The notes below the pieces were generated by a model. The model was not told where the DNA came from. It saw only the letters and a list, made by a program, of their open reading frames with translations, and did not search any database. Position numbers and translations under genes: made by a program. A DNA stretch of 64,000 bases from Acidothermus sp. (GTDB taxonomy: Bacteria; Actinomycetota; Actinomycetes; Acidothermales; Acidothermaceae), in the NCBI GenBank assembly GCA_023512015.1, contig JAIMAI010000002.1, positions 62,001 through 126,000 on the forward strand, read 5' to 3'. Each line of letters starts with the position of its first letter. Position 1 is the first letter of the stretch. Below are positions 12,668 to 20,582 of the stretch, in pieces.

Positions 12668-13336
12668 TCATAATCGCGGAGCCTGTGGGGGTAAGCGGAG
12701 GGGAATCGGGTCGCGGGGCGCCATCGGCTCGGTGCCGCGCACCACGACGGCGCGGAGTACCAGGGTTTCCAGCAGTTCGGCGGCCGCACGGTCGGTAGCG
12801 GCGGGTCCGCTGAAGGTGGCTCGGAGGAACCACCGTGGCCCGTCGAAGCCGACGAAACGCACCTGCTCCTCCCGGGTCTTGCCGTCCGGACCGACCTGCC
12901 GCAGCACCGCCCGCAGTTCCGTCCCGAAAGGCCCGGGCACCTCCTCGGCCCGCCCGCCCCCGGCCCGTACGGATTCGGCGAGCTCGCGGCGGACGTCGTC
13001 CCAGATTCCCTCGCTGCGGGGAGCCGCGAACGCGATGAGTTGAACGGCCCCTCGGGGGGAGACGAGAGTAGCCGCGATGGGCTGACGCTGATCGTTGAGC
13101 TCTACCCGCAGCTCGATTCCCGGGACCACCGGTACCCGCAGCCCTCCGAGATCGAGACGCGTGAGGGAGGCGTCGGCGTCCGGGCCGACTTCACCGGCAT
13201 CGAGCGGACGCCGCCGACCGGGCTCGGCGGCCGCCGCCTCGGCCTCCGCATTCGCAGGCTGATCGGCTTGCGGTGAGTCGAATTCCTCGCCGTCGTCGGC
13301 GATCTCCTGGTCGCCCCGTCGCCGGAACAGCGGCAC
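12668..13336 (-). CDS. DUF3710 domain-containing protein
   Basis: 222 aa. The first 55 residues are a charged, disordered tail (RRRGDQEIADDGEEFDS) and the rest is the globular DUF3710 domain with VPVVPGIELRVELNDQ, LIAFAAPRSEGIWDDVR and GPRWFLRATFSG. The family is restricted to actinobacteria and lies next to dut, as here (Rv2696c). It starts 1 bp after the dut stop codon, so the two are almost certainly one transcript. Biochemical function is unknown. Confidence 0.9.
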   Translation of the reverse strand: MPLFRRRGDQEIADDGEEFDSPQADQPANAEAEAAAAEPGRRRPLDAGEVGPDADASLTRLDLGGLRVPVVPGIELRVELNDQRQPIAATLVSPRGAVQLIAFAAPRSEGIWDDVRRELAESVRAGGGRAEEVPGPFGTELRAVLRQVGPDGKTREEQVRFVGFDGPRWFLRATFSGPAATDRAAAELLETLVLRAVVVRGTEPMAPRDPIPLRLPPQAPRL

Positions 13337-13337
13337 A

Positions 13338-13856
13338 TCAAACTCCTTCCACCGTCACGCTCGCTCCTCTGGGATCGCTGATCCCACCGGTCGAGCCATG
13401 CCCGCCGGTGCCCCGCTGCGACCCCGGGAGCGTTGCCACCTCGATGAACTCGGCCCGCTCCACTTTTTGGATGACCAACTGCGCGATCCGATCCCCCCGG
13501 GTCAGCCGAAGCGGCTCGCGCGGATCGAGGTTCACCACGATCACCTTGATCTCTCCCCGGTAGCCGGCGTCGATGGTGCCCGGGGAGTTCACCAATGCCA
13601 TCCCGCACCGCGCGGCAAGCCCGGAACGGGGGTGGACGAACGCGGCGTAGCCGTCCGGGAGCGCCAGCGCCACCCCGGTCGGAACGACCATCCGTTCTCC
13701 CGGAGCAAGGTCGATGTCGACGGTCGTCACGAGATCGGCTCCGGCGTCCCCGGGATGGGCGTACGTGGGGAGCCCCACCGCATCATCCAGGCGGCGGACC
13801 AGCACCGGCACGCGGCCGGGAACCACTCCCGCCGAGACCTTTGAAGATGGATTCAT
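13338..13856 (-). CDS. dut: dUTP diphosphatase
   Basis: Hydrolyses dUTP to dUMP and keeps uracil out of DNA. 172 aa, trimeric all-beta family. All five motifs are present: GDAGADL (I), [11 protein letters not shown] (II), [11 protein letters not shown] (III, with catalytic Asp), [10 protein letters not shown] (IV) and the Gly-rich C-terminal arm [10 protein letters not shown] (V) that closes over the active site. ATG 13856. It is head-to-head with a DUF3093 gene. Confidence 0.97.
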   Translation of the reverse strand: MNPSSKVSAGVVPGRVPVLVRRLDDAVGLPTYAHPGDAGADLVTTVDIDLAPGERMVVPTGVALALPDGYAAFVHPRSGLAARCGMALVNSPGTIDAGYRGEIKVIVVNLDPREPLRLTRGDRIAQLVIQKVERAEFIEVATLPGSQRGTGGHGSTGGISDPRGASVTVEGV

Positions 13857-13922
13857 CGGTGCTCCTCACCGCCGCGACGATGACCGGTGTCGGGCCCGTG
13901 GCCCGCTCGTAGCCTAGGGAGC

Positions 13923-14429
13923 ATGGCAGCGCCGCAGCGAGTCGGCCCTGCGGTACGCGACAACATCGAGTACCGCGAGCGACTGGCGGTCCCCTGGTAC
14001 TGGTGGCTGGTCGCCCTGCTTTTCGTGATCCCGAGCATGGAGGCGGTCGTCGTCCTCGGACCGCAGATGTCCCGCCGACCCTCGCTGTGGGTCGCCCTGG
14101 TCGGGGTAGCGGCGAGCGTGGGGCTGGTCGCCGCGGTCTTCGCTCCGGCGTCTCGGACGACGATCCGCGTCGACCGTCGGGGCTTGCGCATCGGCGCCCT
14201 GAGCCTCCCAGCCGAGGCGATCGGGCGGATCCGGGTGCTCGATCGCCCCACCACGCGGCTGGTCACCGGCCCGCAGGCTCGCGCCGACGCCGTCCTGCGG
14301 TTACGGCCGTGGATCCGTGAATCGGTCCAGGTAGAGGTGCTGAATCGGCGGGAGCCCTACTGGGTGATCTCCACTCGGCATCCGGAGCAGCTTGCGGCCG
14401 CCCTCGGCCGGGTGGCCTCGCGTTCCTGA
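13923..14429 (+). CDS. DUF3093 membrane protein
   Basis: 168 aa with two membrane helices near the N-terminus (PWYWWLVALLFVIPSMEAVV and VALVGVAASVGLVAAVFA), then a cytosolic beta-rich domain of about 90 residues (TTIRVDRRGLRIGALSLP ... GPQARADAVLRLRPWIR). This arrangement and the position beside dut match DUF3093 (Rv2698). ATG 13923 with AGGGAG just upstream is preferred to an in-frame GTG at 13887, which would overlap the divergent promoter region. Function unknown. Confidence 0.88.
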   Translation: MAAPQRVGPAVRDNIEYRERLAVPWYWWLVALLFVIPSMEAVVVLGPQMSRRPSLWVALVGVAASVGLVAAVFAPASRTTIRVDRRGLRIGALSLPAEAIGRIRVLDRPTTRLVTGPQARADAVLRLRPWIRESVQVEVLNRREPYWVISTRHPEQLAAALGRVASRS

Positions 14430-14465
14430 CCCTCGACGTGTCCGGCACCTGCGCTGCAGGTTCAC

Positions 14466-14768
14466 TCACGCCGCCGCGCACTCCCGACAGATCATCTCGT
14501 TGCCCTCGCTGATCGCGAGCTGGCTGCGATGGTGCACCAGGAAACACCGGGTGCAGGTGAACTCGTCCGCCTGCCGGGGCAGAACGCGGACCGACAGTTC
14601 CTCGTTGGAAAGATCCGCGCCGGGTAACTCGAACGACTCGGCGAGTTCCGCCTCGTCGCTTTCGTACAGGCCGGCTTGCCGGTCGGCTCGCCGTGCCTTG
14701 AGTTCCTCCAGGCTGTCCTCGCCGAGATCGTCGTCGATCTTGCGGGGGGCGTCGTAATCAGTCGCCAT
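14466..14768 (-). CDS. DUF4193 small zinc-ribbon-like protein
   Basis: 100 aa. The acidic N-terminal part (MATDYDAPRKIDDDLGEDSL) is followed by a C-terminal two-CxxC element: FTCTRCFLVHHRSQLA and MICRECAAA, probably a zinc ribbon. DUF4193 occupies this position in actinobacterial genomes (Rv2699c). ATG 14768 is preceded by AACGAGGGTCAGCG. Possibly a transcription-associated small protein, but no function is established. Confidence 0.9.
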   Translation of the reverse strand: MATDYDAPRKIDDDLGEDSLEELKARRADRQAGLYESDEAELAESFELPGADLSNEELSVRVLPRQADEFTCTRCFLVHHRSQLAISEGNEMICRECAAA

Positions 14769-14925
14769 CGCTGACCCTCGTTTCTCCCTGTTGTGCCGCT
14801 ACCCACGTGGGTGAGGGGTAGCGCGCAATGTAACGCGAAAGCGGGCCCAGTTGTGCCCGACCCGGAGGGCAGATTTTGTCACGTTCCGGCCCGCCGGACC
14901 AGGCGGGGCACCTCGACCCTACGGT

Positions 14926-14975
14926 GAATCCGGTCACAGTGGTCGCCGTCGAATCCGGTCACAGTGGTCGCCGTC
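14926..14975. repeat. Perfect 25-bp tandem duplication
   Basis: Two adjacent identical 25-bp units (14926-14950 and 14951-14975) beginning GAATCCGGTCACAGTGG. They lie in the 255-bp gap between the DUF4193 start and the suhB stop codon, so they could sit in the DUF4193 upstream region or simply mark a slippage event. No other feature is evident in this gap. Confidence 0.85.
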
Positions 14976-15023
14976 CGCCGTCCGCCTCATCGGACGTCGG
15001 TCACGCGAGCTGAGCCGCCGTCC

Positions 15024-15827
15024 TCAATCGTGATCGGCGCCGAGCGAAGCCAGCACGTCGTGGAGGGCGTCGAAGACCCCCGGGGTTGCGGCCACCACCA
15101 ACCGGGACGACGGCGGCGCACCGTTGAGGCCCCCGACCCGCGCCCCGGCTTCGGTGGCCACCAGACCGGCCGCCGCGAAGTCCCAGAGATTCAACCCCCG
15201 CTCGAAATAGGCGTCGAAACGCCCGCACGCTACGGCACACAAGTCGAGGGCGGCCGATCCGAGTCGGCGGATGTCGCGGACGACGGGCAGCACCCCGGTC
15301 AGAATCTCCGCCTGCCTCGCCCGCCTGGCCGCGGCGTATCCGAAGCCGGTGCCCACCAACGCCTGGCCCAGCTCGGCGCAGGGGCGCACCCGGATCGGCG
15401 TCCCGTTGAGCCACGCTCCCTCACCCCGGACGGCGGTGTACAGCTCGTCCTTGCTCGGGTCGTAGACGACCCCGACGATCACCTCACCGGCGACCTCGGC
15501 GGCGATCGACACGGCCCACTGCGGAATGCGGTACAGGTAATTGACGGTGCCGTCGATCGGATCGATGATCCACCGGACCTCGGTGTCGAGCCCGGCCGCT
15601 GCCTCTCCCCCTTCCTCGCCGAGCAGGCCGTCCTTCGGGCGTTCCGCACGGATCCGCTCCCGGATCAGACGCTCGGCCGCGGTGTCCATCTCCGTCACCA
15701 CGTCGGTAGGGGTCGATTTGGTGGCGAACGCCAGGGTGCGCTCGACCCCGGCGAGCAACAGCCGCCCGGCGGCACGGGCGGAACGCACCGCGAGGTCCAG
15801 CAAATCCGCCGGATCGACGTCGGCCAT
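15024..15827 (-). CDS. suhB: Inositol-1-monophosphatase family protein
   Basis: 267-aa Mg-dependent phosphatase. Metal-binding motifs are LGEEGG (motif A glutamate), IDPIDGTVNYLYRIP (motif B) and NLWDFAAAGLVATEAGA (motif C). It probably releases myo-inositol for inositol lipids and mycothiol; substrate specificity within the family (inositol-P, histidinol-P, fructose-1,6-bisP) cannot be fixed by sequence. The frame extends far upstream, but ATG 15827 gives the normal length and lies 8 bp after the upstream peptidase stop. The position matches suhB (Rv2701c). Confidence 0.93.
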   Translation of the reverse strand: MADVDPADLLDLAVRSARAAGRLLLAGVERTLAFATKSTPTDVVTEMDTAAERLIRERIRAERPKDGLLGEEGGEAAAGLDTEVRWIIDPIDGTVNYLYRIPQWAVSIAAEVAGEVIVGVVYDPSKDELYTAVRGEGAWLNGTPIRVRPCAELGQALVGTGFGYAAARRARQAEILTGVLPVVRDIRRLGSAALDLCAVACGRFDAYFERGLNLWDFAAAGLVATEAGARVGGLNGAPPSSRLVVAATPGVFDALHDVLASLGADHD

Positions 15828-15835
15828 CGGCGCCC

Positions 15836-17902
15836 TTACAGGAGCTCCGGCCGGACCCACGGACGTCCGAGCACGTAGTGGTCGAGAAACGCCACCACCG
15901 TCTGGTACCACACCTTCGCGTTGCCGGGCTTGAGAATCCAATGGTTCTCGTCGGGGAAATACAGGAATTTCGCTTCGCGCCCGTACCAGACGAGATCGGC
16001 CCACAGTCGCAGCGCTTCGGCGATCGGCACCCGGTAGTCCTTGTCGCCGTGGATGACGAGCATCGGAGTGGTGATGGACCGGGCGTGCCGGTGCGGGCTG
16101 TTGCGCTCGTACCGCTCGGGTTCCTCGACCGGATGACCCCACTCCCGAATCCAGCTCGCGGCGTGGTCGGTGACGCCGGTGAAGTAATCCAACGACCACA
16201 GGCTCGCGTGGCTGACGATGGCCTTGAATCGGTCGGTGTGCGAGGCGATCCAGTTCGTCATGAAACCGCCGTAAGAGCCCCCCATCGCCGCCGTACGCGT
16301 GCCGTCGATATCGGGCCGGGCGACCGCGGCGTCCGTGATGGCCATCAAATCGGCGAACGGCACCGGCCCCCACAAGCCCCAGGCGCGGGCGATGAAGTCC
16401 TGGCCGTACCCCTGGGAAAGCCCGGGGTCGGGCAACAACACCGCCCATCCCCGGGCGGCCAACACCCACGGATTCCACCGCCAACTCCAGGAGTTCCAGC
16501 TCATCAACGGACCGCCGTGTACCCAGAGGGCCAGCGGCGCGGGGTGGGCGTCGTCCGCCTCGGTGGGGAGCACCAACCACGCGCGCACCGAGACGCCGTC
16601 CGGCGCGGTCGCAGCGATCTCCTCGACCCTCCCGGGCACACCGACGATCTCACCGGGTGACGGAATTTCCAGCGGTTTCTGGTCGACCGCGGTCACGTCG
16701 AGCCGAACCGCGCGCGGCGGTTCGTCGATCCGGCTCCGCAGGGCGAAAAGCCAGCGGCCGTCCGGGGAAACCTGCAGGTCGCTGTACGCGCCGTCGCAGG
16801 CGAGCCGAAGAACCCGGCCGGTGGCGAGGTCGACGCGGAACACCGGGCAGCGCCCGTTTTCGTCCGCCACAAAGAAAACCGCGGAATCGTCGGCGGCGAA
16901 AACCGGAGATGCGGGCCAGTGCGGGAAATCCGGGGCGAGGGGTCGGTGTTCGCCGCTGATCAGGTCGAGGAGCACCAAGCTGAATTCCGGTGGCCGTTCC
17001 CGGTCACCCTCACGCTCACAGACGCAGACGACGAGTCGGCCGTCGTGGGAAATCGCCGGCTGGTCGTAGCTGCGTTTGTCGGGGTCGTCGGTGGCGGCGA
17101 GCAGGGTTCGCCTTTCACCGCTCACCGTATCGATCGCGACCAGGGAGACGCCTTCGACGCCGCGGCCCAGACCGCCGCGCCAGCCGGTGACCACCAGCCG
17201 TCCGTCGTCGGATATCGCACTCCCGACCTCGTCAAGGCCGCGGCCCGGATCCGGGGTGAGGTCTCGGGCACGAGAGGTCGACGCGTCCGGGTCACCCTCA
17301 GCGAAATCGACCGCAAGGAGACGCGGAAAGTCGGGGCCGATGTCGTGGTCCCAATGCCGCACCGGCGCGGTTTCGTGGAGGATCGCCGAAACTCCCGCCT
17401 CCCGCCGGGCTTTCCGGCGCGCGGCGTCATCTTCGTAGCGACCCGGAAGCACGGGAGCTACGGCGAAGACCGCACGAGCGTTCTTCGCCGACAGCACCCG
17501 CTGGATATCGGAACCGGCCGCGAAGATCTGCCTGGCTTCGCCGCCGTCCCGCGGGAGAAGCCACAAAGTCGCGCGCTCCTGTCCGTCCGCAGACGACGCC
17601 GCATCGGCGGCCCGCCGCTTCGAGACGAAGAGCAGATCGCCGTTGGGAAGGAAAGCCGGAGCGGACTCCCCCTCCGCGGAAAACGTGAGACGCCGAGGCG
17701 GGCGATCGCCGTCCGGGTCGAGCTCCCACAACGCGGAGACGTACCGCGACTGGTCGGCCGCCGGGGTCTGCACCGCGCAGACCAGTCGACGTCCATCGGG
17801 CGACAAGACCAGACCGCTCACCCGCGGGATCGCCACGTAGCGGTCCAGATCGAAGAACACACCGCCTGGGTCGGCGGAATCAGCACCGGAAATCGACGAC
17901 AT
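15836..17902 (-). CDS. S9-family prolyl oligopeptidase / acylaminoacyl peptidase
   Basis: 688 aa. The N-terminal seven-bladed propeller (about residues 20-410) shows TolB-like blades such as SPDGRRLVCAVQTP, SHDGRLVVCVCERE and SPDGRWLFALRSR. The C-terminal alpha/beta hydrolase has the triad nucleophile in GGSYGGFMTNW, acid in IHGDKDYRVP and His in PDENHWI. No signal peptide is visible, so it is probably cytosolic and clips short peptides. ATG 17902 has only a weak ribosome-binding site. Probably in one transcript with suhB (8-bp gap). Confidence 0.93.
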   Translation of the reverse strand: MSSISGADSADPGGVFFDLDRYVAIPRVSGLVLSPDGRRLVCAVQTPAADQSRYVSALWELDPDGDRPPRRLTFSAEGESAPAFLPNGDLLFVSKRRAADAASSADGQERATLWLLPRDGGEARQIFAAGSDIQRVLSAKNARAVFAVAPVLPGRYEDDAARRKARREAGVSAILHETAPVRHWDHDIGPDFPRLLAVDFAEGDPDASTSRARDLTPDPGRGLDEVGSAISDDGRLVVTGWRGGLGRGVEGVSLVAIDTVSGERRTLLAATDDPDKRSYDQPAISHDGRLVVCVCEREGDRERPPEFSLVLLDLISGEHRPLAPDFPHWPASPVFAADDSAVFFVADENGRCPVFRVDLATGRVLRLACDGAYSDLQVSPDGRWLFALRSRIDEPPRAVRLDVTAVDQKPLEIPSPGEIVGVPGRVEEIAATAPDGVSVRAWLVLPTEADDAHPAPLALWVHGGPLMSWNSWSWRWNPWVLAARGWAVLLPDPGLSQGYGQDFIARAWGLWGPVPFADLMAITDAAVARPDIDGTRTAAMGGSYGGFMTNWIASHTDRFKAIVSHASLWSLDYFTGVTDHAASWIREWGHPVEEPERYERNSPHRHARSITTPMLVIHGDKDYRVPIAEALRLWADLVWYGREAKFLYFPDENHWILKPGNAKVWYQTVVAFLDHYVLGRPWVRPELL

Positions 17903-17988
17903 GTCTCGACCTTATCGACGAGCCCTGAAACGCACCCGCTGTGAGCGCCGACACCGTCGGTATCGCCCTCCCCAGCGCCGACAAGCGC

Positions 17989-19011
17989 TCAGTCTCGCAG
18001 CCGGCAGCAGTGTGCGGGGCAGACGTCGTGCGCCGGACCCATCGAGCCGAGTGCTCGCGGCCGGACAGTGCCCATCCGTTCGCCCACCAGTTCACGAACC
18101 ATGGCCACGAACCGCGGGTCGGTGCCGGGAGTGGCGGCGCGCGCGAACGCCAGCCCCGAGGCGGCGGCAAGCTCGGCGGCCTCCGTGTCGAGGTCGTAGC
18201 GGACCTCCATGTGGTCGGAGACGAAGCCGATCGGGACGACGACCACCCCGCGCGTGCCTTTCGAGGCGAGCTCCTGCAGCACCACTGCGACGTCCGGTTC
18301 GAGCCACGGCGTGGACGGCGAACCGCTGCGGCTGCAGTAGGCAACCCGCATCGGGTGGGGCAGGCCTTCGTGGACGAGCCGCGCGGCCTCCTCGACCTGA
18401 CGTCGATACGCCCCGCCGTTCGGGCCACTCGCCACGTTCATCGCCACCGGGATCGAGTGCGCGACGTAGACGACGGCGACCGCACCGCGGTCCGCTACCG
18501 GGATCAGTTCGAGGGCGGCCCGGGTGGCGTCGCGGAACGGCTCGATGAAGCCGGGGTGGTTGAAGTAGAGGCGCAGCCGGTCGATCCGCGGCGCGGCCGG
18601 CCCGACCCGACGGCGGGCCCGCTCGATCGCGTCGAGGTACTGGCGGCAACTGGAGAAGCTGGAATAGGCCGACGTGAGAAACGCCCACGCGTGAGTGATC
18701 CCGTCGTCGCGCATGGCGGCCAGGACGTCGTCGAGCCGTGGCTTCCAGTGCCGGTTTCCCCAGTAGACAGGAAGATTCAGCCCGTGGGCCGTGAAGTCGG
18801 CCCGAATCGCGGCCATCAGCTCTCGATTCTGCGCGTTGATCGGACTCACGCCGCCGAAGTGGAAATAATGTTCGGCGACTTCGGCGAGCCGCTCTTCCGG
18901 AACGCCTCGTCCGGCCGTAACGTCTCGCAGGAAAGGCATGACGTCGTCCGGACCCTCAGGACCGCCGAAGGACACCAGAAGCAGCGCGTCGCGGTCGTCG
19001 TCCTCGTGCAC
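17989..19011 (-). CDS. hemH: Ferrochelatase (coproporphyrin III type expected)
   Basis: Inserts iron into the porphyrin in haem synthesis; in actinobacteria the substrate is coproporphyrin III (coproporphyrin ferrochelatase, CpfC). 340 aa. Landmarks: LLLVSFGGPEGPDDVMPFL, HYFHFGGVSPINAQN, VYWGNRHWKP, VYVAHSIP (catalytic His) and PIGFVSDHMEV. The C-terminal end CPAHCCRLRD with one more Cys upstream may carry the [2Fe-2S] cluster known from actinobacterial enzymes. The start is GTG 19011 (VHEDDDRDALL); the frame continues upstream but into the divergent sepH region. Confidence 0.94.
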   Translation of the reverse strand: MHEDDDRDALLLVSFGGPEGPDDVMPFLRDVTAGRGVPEERLAEVAEHYFHFGGVSPINAQNRELMAAIRADFTAHGLNLPVYWGNRHWKPRLDDVLAAMRDDGITHAWAFLTSAYSSFSSCRQYLDAIERARRRVGPAAPRIDRLRLYFNHPGFIEPFRDATRAALELIPVADRGAVAVVYVAHSIPVAMNVASGPNGGAYRRQVEEAARLVHEGLPHPMRVAYCSRSGSPSTPWLEPDVAVVLQELASKGTRGVVVVPIGFVSDHMEVRYDLDTEAAELAAASGLAFARAATPGTDPRFVAMVRELVGERMGTVRPRALGSMGPAHDVCPAHCCRLRD

Positions 19012-19150
19012 GCCTCGATCCTGCCGAAGCGCGGGCATCGCGGCCGCGGCGGGGCGGCGAAGCGGTGGGTGCGGCAGCCGGTGCGGTCCGCGGCGGTGCG
19101 AGCGGGTAGGGTCCGGGAGCAGGACGGAGCACGGGAGCGGACGAGGGCGC

Positions 19151-20053
19151 ATGGCGGAGCTGCGACTGATCGGGGTCAGCGCCGACGGTCGGCATTTGCG
19201 GCTGACCGACGCGTACGGGACGGAACACGCCCTCCTCATCGACGATCGCCTGCGGGCCGCCGTCAACGGCCAGCTTTCCCGCCTCGGCCAGCTCACGATG
19301 GCGTTGGAAAGCCGTATTTCCCCGAGAGAAATCCAGGAGCGGGTGCGACGCGGGGAGTCGGCCGAGGAGGTGGCTGCGTCGGCCGACGTCCCTCTGGAGC
19401 GGGTGCTCAGGTTCGTAGGGCCGGTGCTGCGGGAGCGGGAGTACGTCGCGGAGCGCGCCCGACGTGCCCGCGTGGGGCCGGCCGACGGTCCGAGCGTTCT
19501 CCTGGAGGATCTCGTGGCGCGGCAGGCCGAACGCCTCCGCCTGGATCCGGAGGACGTCGTTTGGGATTCCGCCCGACGCGAAGACCACACGTGGGAGGTG
19601 CGGGTCCGCTGGCCCGACGGGACGACGGCGGTCTGGGCGCTCGACGTCGCCCATCAGCACGCGAGCCCGGTGGACGCCGTGGCGGCACGGCTGTCAGGAA
19701 AGGAGCCGCTCCCGGAACCCGAGCCGCAGGAATCCGCGACGGTGCATCCCCTCATCCGCCTCGTCGAGCGGACGGCGGAAGCGGAGCCCGCCGACCCGCA
19801 ACTGCGCGCTGGTGACGACGTAGCCGACTCACCGCGTGGGGTCGCTCCGCAGGCCGCGACGGAGCGCGGTCCGTCGCAGGGGACCGGGCTCTCCTCGAAC
19901 CGCAGCGAGGACGATCGCGGCGTCGTGGAACGCTCCCCGCGCCCTGATACCACCGAGCAGCCTGCCGAGAAAGCACCGCCGCGGGGACGGCGACGCGCCC
20001 AGGTCCCGAAATGGGACGACATCATCTTCGGCATGAAGCCGAAGGCCGAGTAG
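19151..20053 (+). CDS. sepH: Cell-division regulator SepH (DUF3071)
   Basis: 300 aa. The N-terminal DUF3071 domain (ELRLIGVSADGRHLRLTD) includes a helix-turn-helix-like segment (ISPREIQERVRRGESAEEVA, about residues 57-85) that in Streptomyces SepH contacts FtsZ and promotes its assembly. The C-terminal 110 residues are disordered and rich in Pro/Glu, ending in the conserved patch VPKWDDIIFGMK. ATG 19151 has ACGAGGGCGC upstream. Divergent from hemH with a 139-bp spacer that should hold both promoters. Confidence 0.92.
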   Translation: MAELRLIGVSADGRHLRLTDAYGTEHALLIDDRLRAAVNGQLSRLGQLTMALESRISPREIQERVRRGESAEEVAASADVPLERVLRFVGPVLREREYVAERARRARVGPADGPSVLLEDLVARQAERLRLDPEDVVWDSARREDHTWEVRVRWPDGTTAVWALDVAHQHASPVDAVAARLSGKEPLPEPEPQESATVHPLIRLVERTAEAEPADPQLRAGDDVADSPRGVAPQAATERGPSQGTGLSSNRSEDDRGVVERSPRPDTTEQPAEKAPPRGRRRAQVPKWDDIIFGMKPKAE

Positions 20054-20081
20054 CTCTGCCTGCCGGCACGATCCAGCCATC

Positions 20082-20119
20082 CGTCTTTGATCCTGCGGTG
20101 CGTCTTTGATCCTGCCGTC
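20082..20119. repeat. 19-bp imperfect tandem repeat after sepH
   Basis: Two consecutive copies of CGTCTTTGATCCTGC plus four variable bases (20082-20100, 20101-20119), 29 bp after the sepH stop. A third partial copy may follow (CGTTTTTT). Meaning unknown; possibly part of the sepH 3' end or of the upstream control region of the next operon. Confidence 0.75.
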
Positions 20120-20243
20120 CGTTTTTTGGGAGCTGCGCCGCGACGTTTCTCAGCTCCGTCGAAAAAATCTTGGCGATTGATGTATCACGGCATGCTCTCG
20201 TGACTCTTGTCGGGCAGAGGAATCCACACGATCGGGGGAAGCC

Positions 20244-20393
20244 ATGGACGTTCACTCGCCAACTGCCTCGCCTCGTCGAGACAGCAAGACGGCCGAGTGG
20301 GCCGAGGCTCGGCAGTGGGTTCTCATGGTGGGTCAGATCAGGGCGCGTCGACGGTGGAGACGCCGCCGCACGGCGGCCCGGCGACTGCCGTGA
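20244..20393 (+). CDS. Small arginine-rich ORF (49 aa), possible leader peptide
   Basis: ATG 20244 is preceded by GGGGGAAGCC, a convincing ribosome-binding site, and the frame runs 49 codons to TGA 20391-20393. The product starts MDVHSPTASPRRDSKTAEW; the middle is a short amphipathic helix with Trp residues and the C-terminal third is strongly basic (IRARRRWRRRRTAARR). No homologue is known to me. It is the first ORF of the cluster and is followed by two hairpins, which fits a translated leader for attenuation or a small basic regulator. It could also be chance coding in GC-rich DNA. Confidence 0.45.
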   Translation: MDVHSPTASPRRDSKTAEWAEARQWVLMVGQIRARRRWRRRRTAARRLP

Positions 20394-20427
20394 TCTGATC
20401 GATACCTGTACGGCCACGTGATCGGGG

Positions 20428-20457
20428 GAGGTGCGGCCGATTCGCCGTCCGCACCTC
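20428..20457 (+). promoter_or_regulatory. Hairpin 1 in the leader of the subtilase/CHAT cluster
   Basis: Perfect 9-bp stem (GAGGTGCGG paired with CCGCACCTC) with a 12-nt loop, 34 nt after the small Arg-rich ORF. No T-run follows, so it is not a classical terminator. Confidence 0.6.
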
Positions 20458-20497
20458 GTGCGGGATCGCGCGGAGGCGTGGGGGACGCGCGGCACCG

Positions 20498-20549
20498 CGA
20501 CGACGTCGGCCCGACCCTTTCGGGGGGGACGGGCGGGCCGACGTCGTCG
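20498..20549 (+). promoter_or_regulatory. Hairpin 2 in the leader, 15-bp perfect stem
   Basis: CGACGACGTCGGCCC (20498-20512) is exactly complementary to 20535-20549 across a 22-nt loop that includes a run of seven G. It ends 33 nt before the subtilase start codon and just before the GGAAAGGA ribosome-binding site. It could terminate or attenuate transcription into the operon, or limit ribosome access; alternatively the arms could be a protein-binding site. Confidence 0.65.
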
Positions 20550-20582
20550 GCCTTTCGGTCCCCCCTCCCGGAAAGGAACGGC

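Larger units (their letters stand above)
20054..20582. other. Intergenic leader region upstream of the subtilase/CHAT cluster
   Basis: A 529-bp stretch between sepH and the subtilisin-like gene. It holds a 19-bp tandem repeat (20082-20119), an imperfect hairpin with T-rich and A-rich ends (20119-20167), a 49-codon ORF with its own ribosome-binding site (20244-20393) and two strong GC-rich hairpins (20428-20457, 20498-20549). It lacks the typical compact actinobacterial gene spacing, which makes it likely to be the regulatory region of the following cluster. No promoter could be assigned with confidence. Confidence 0.6.

Noticed and set aside
14926-14975. CRISPR-like array
   Set aside because: Only two directly adjacent units with no spacers; a simple tandem duplication.
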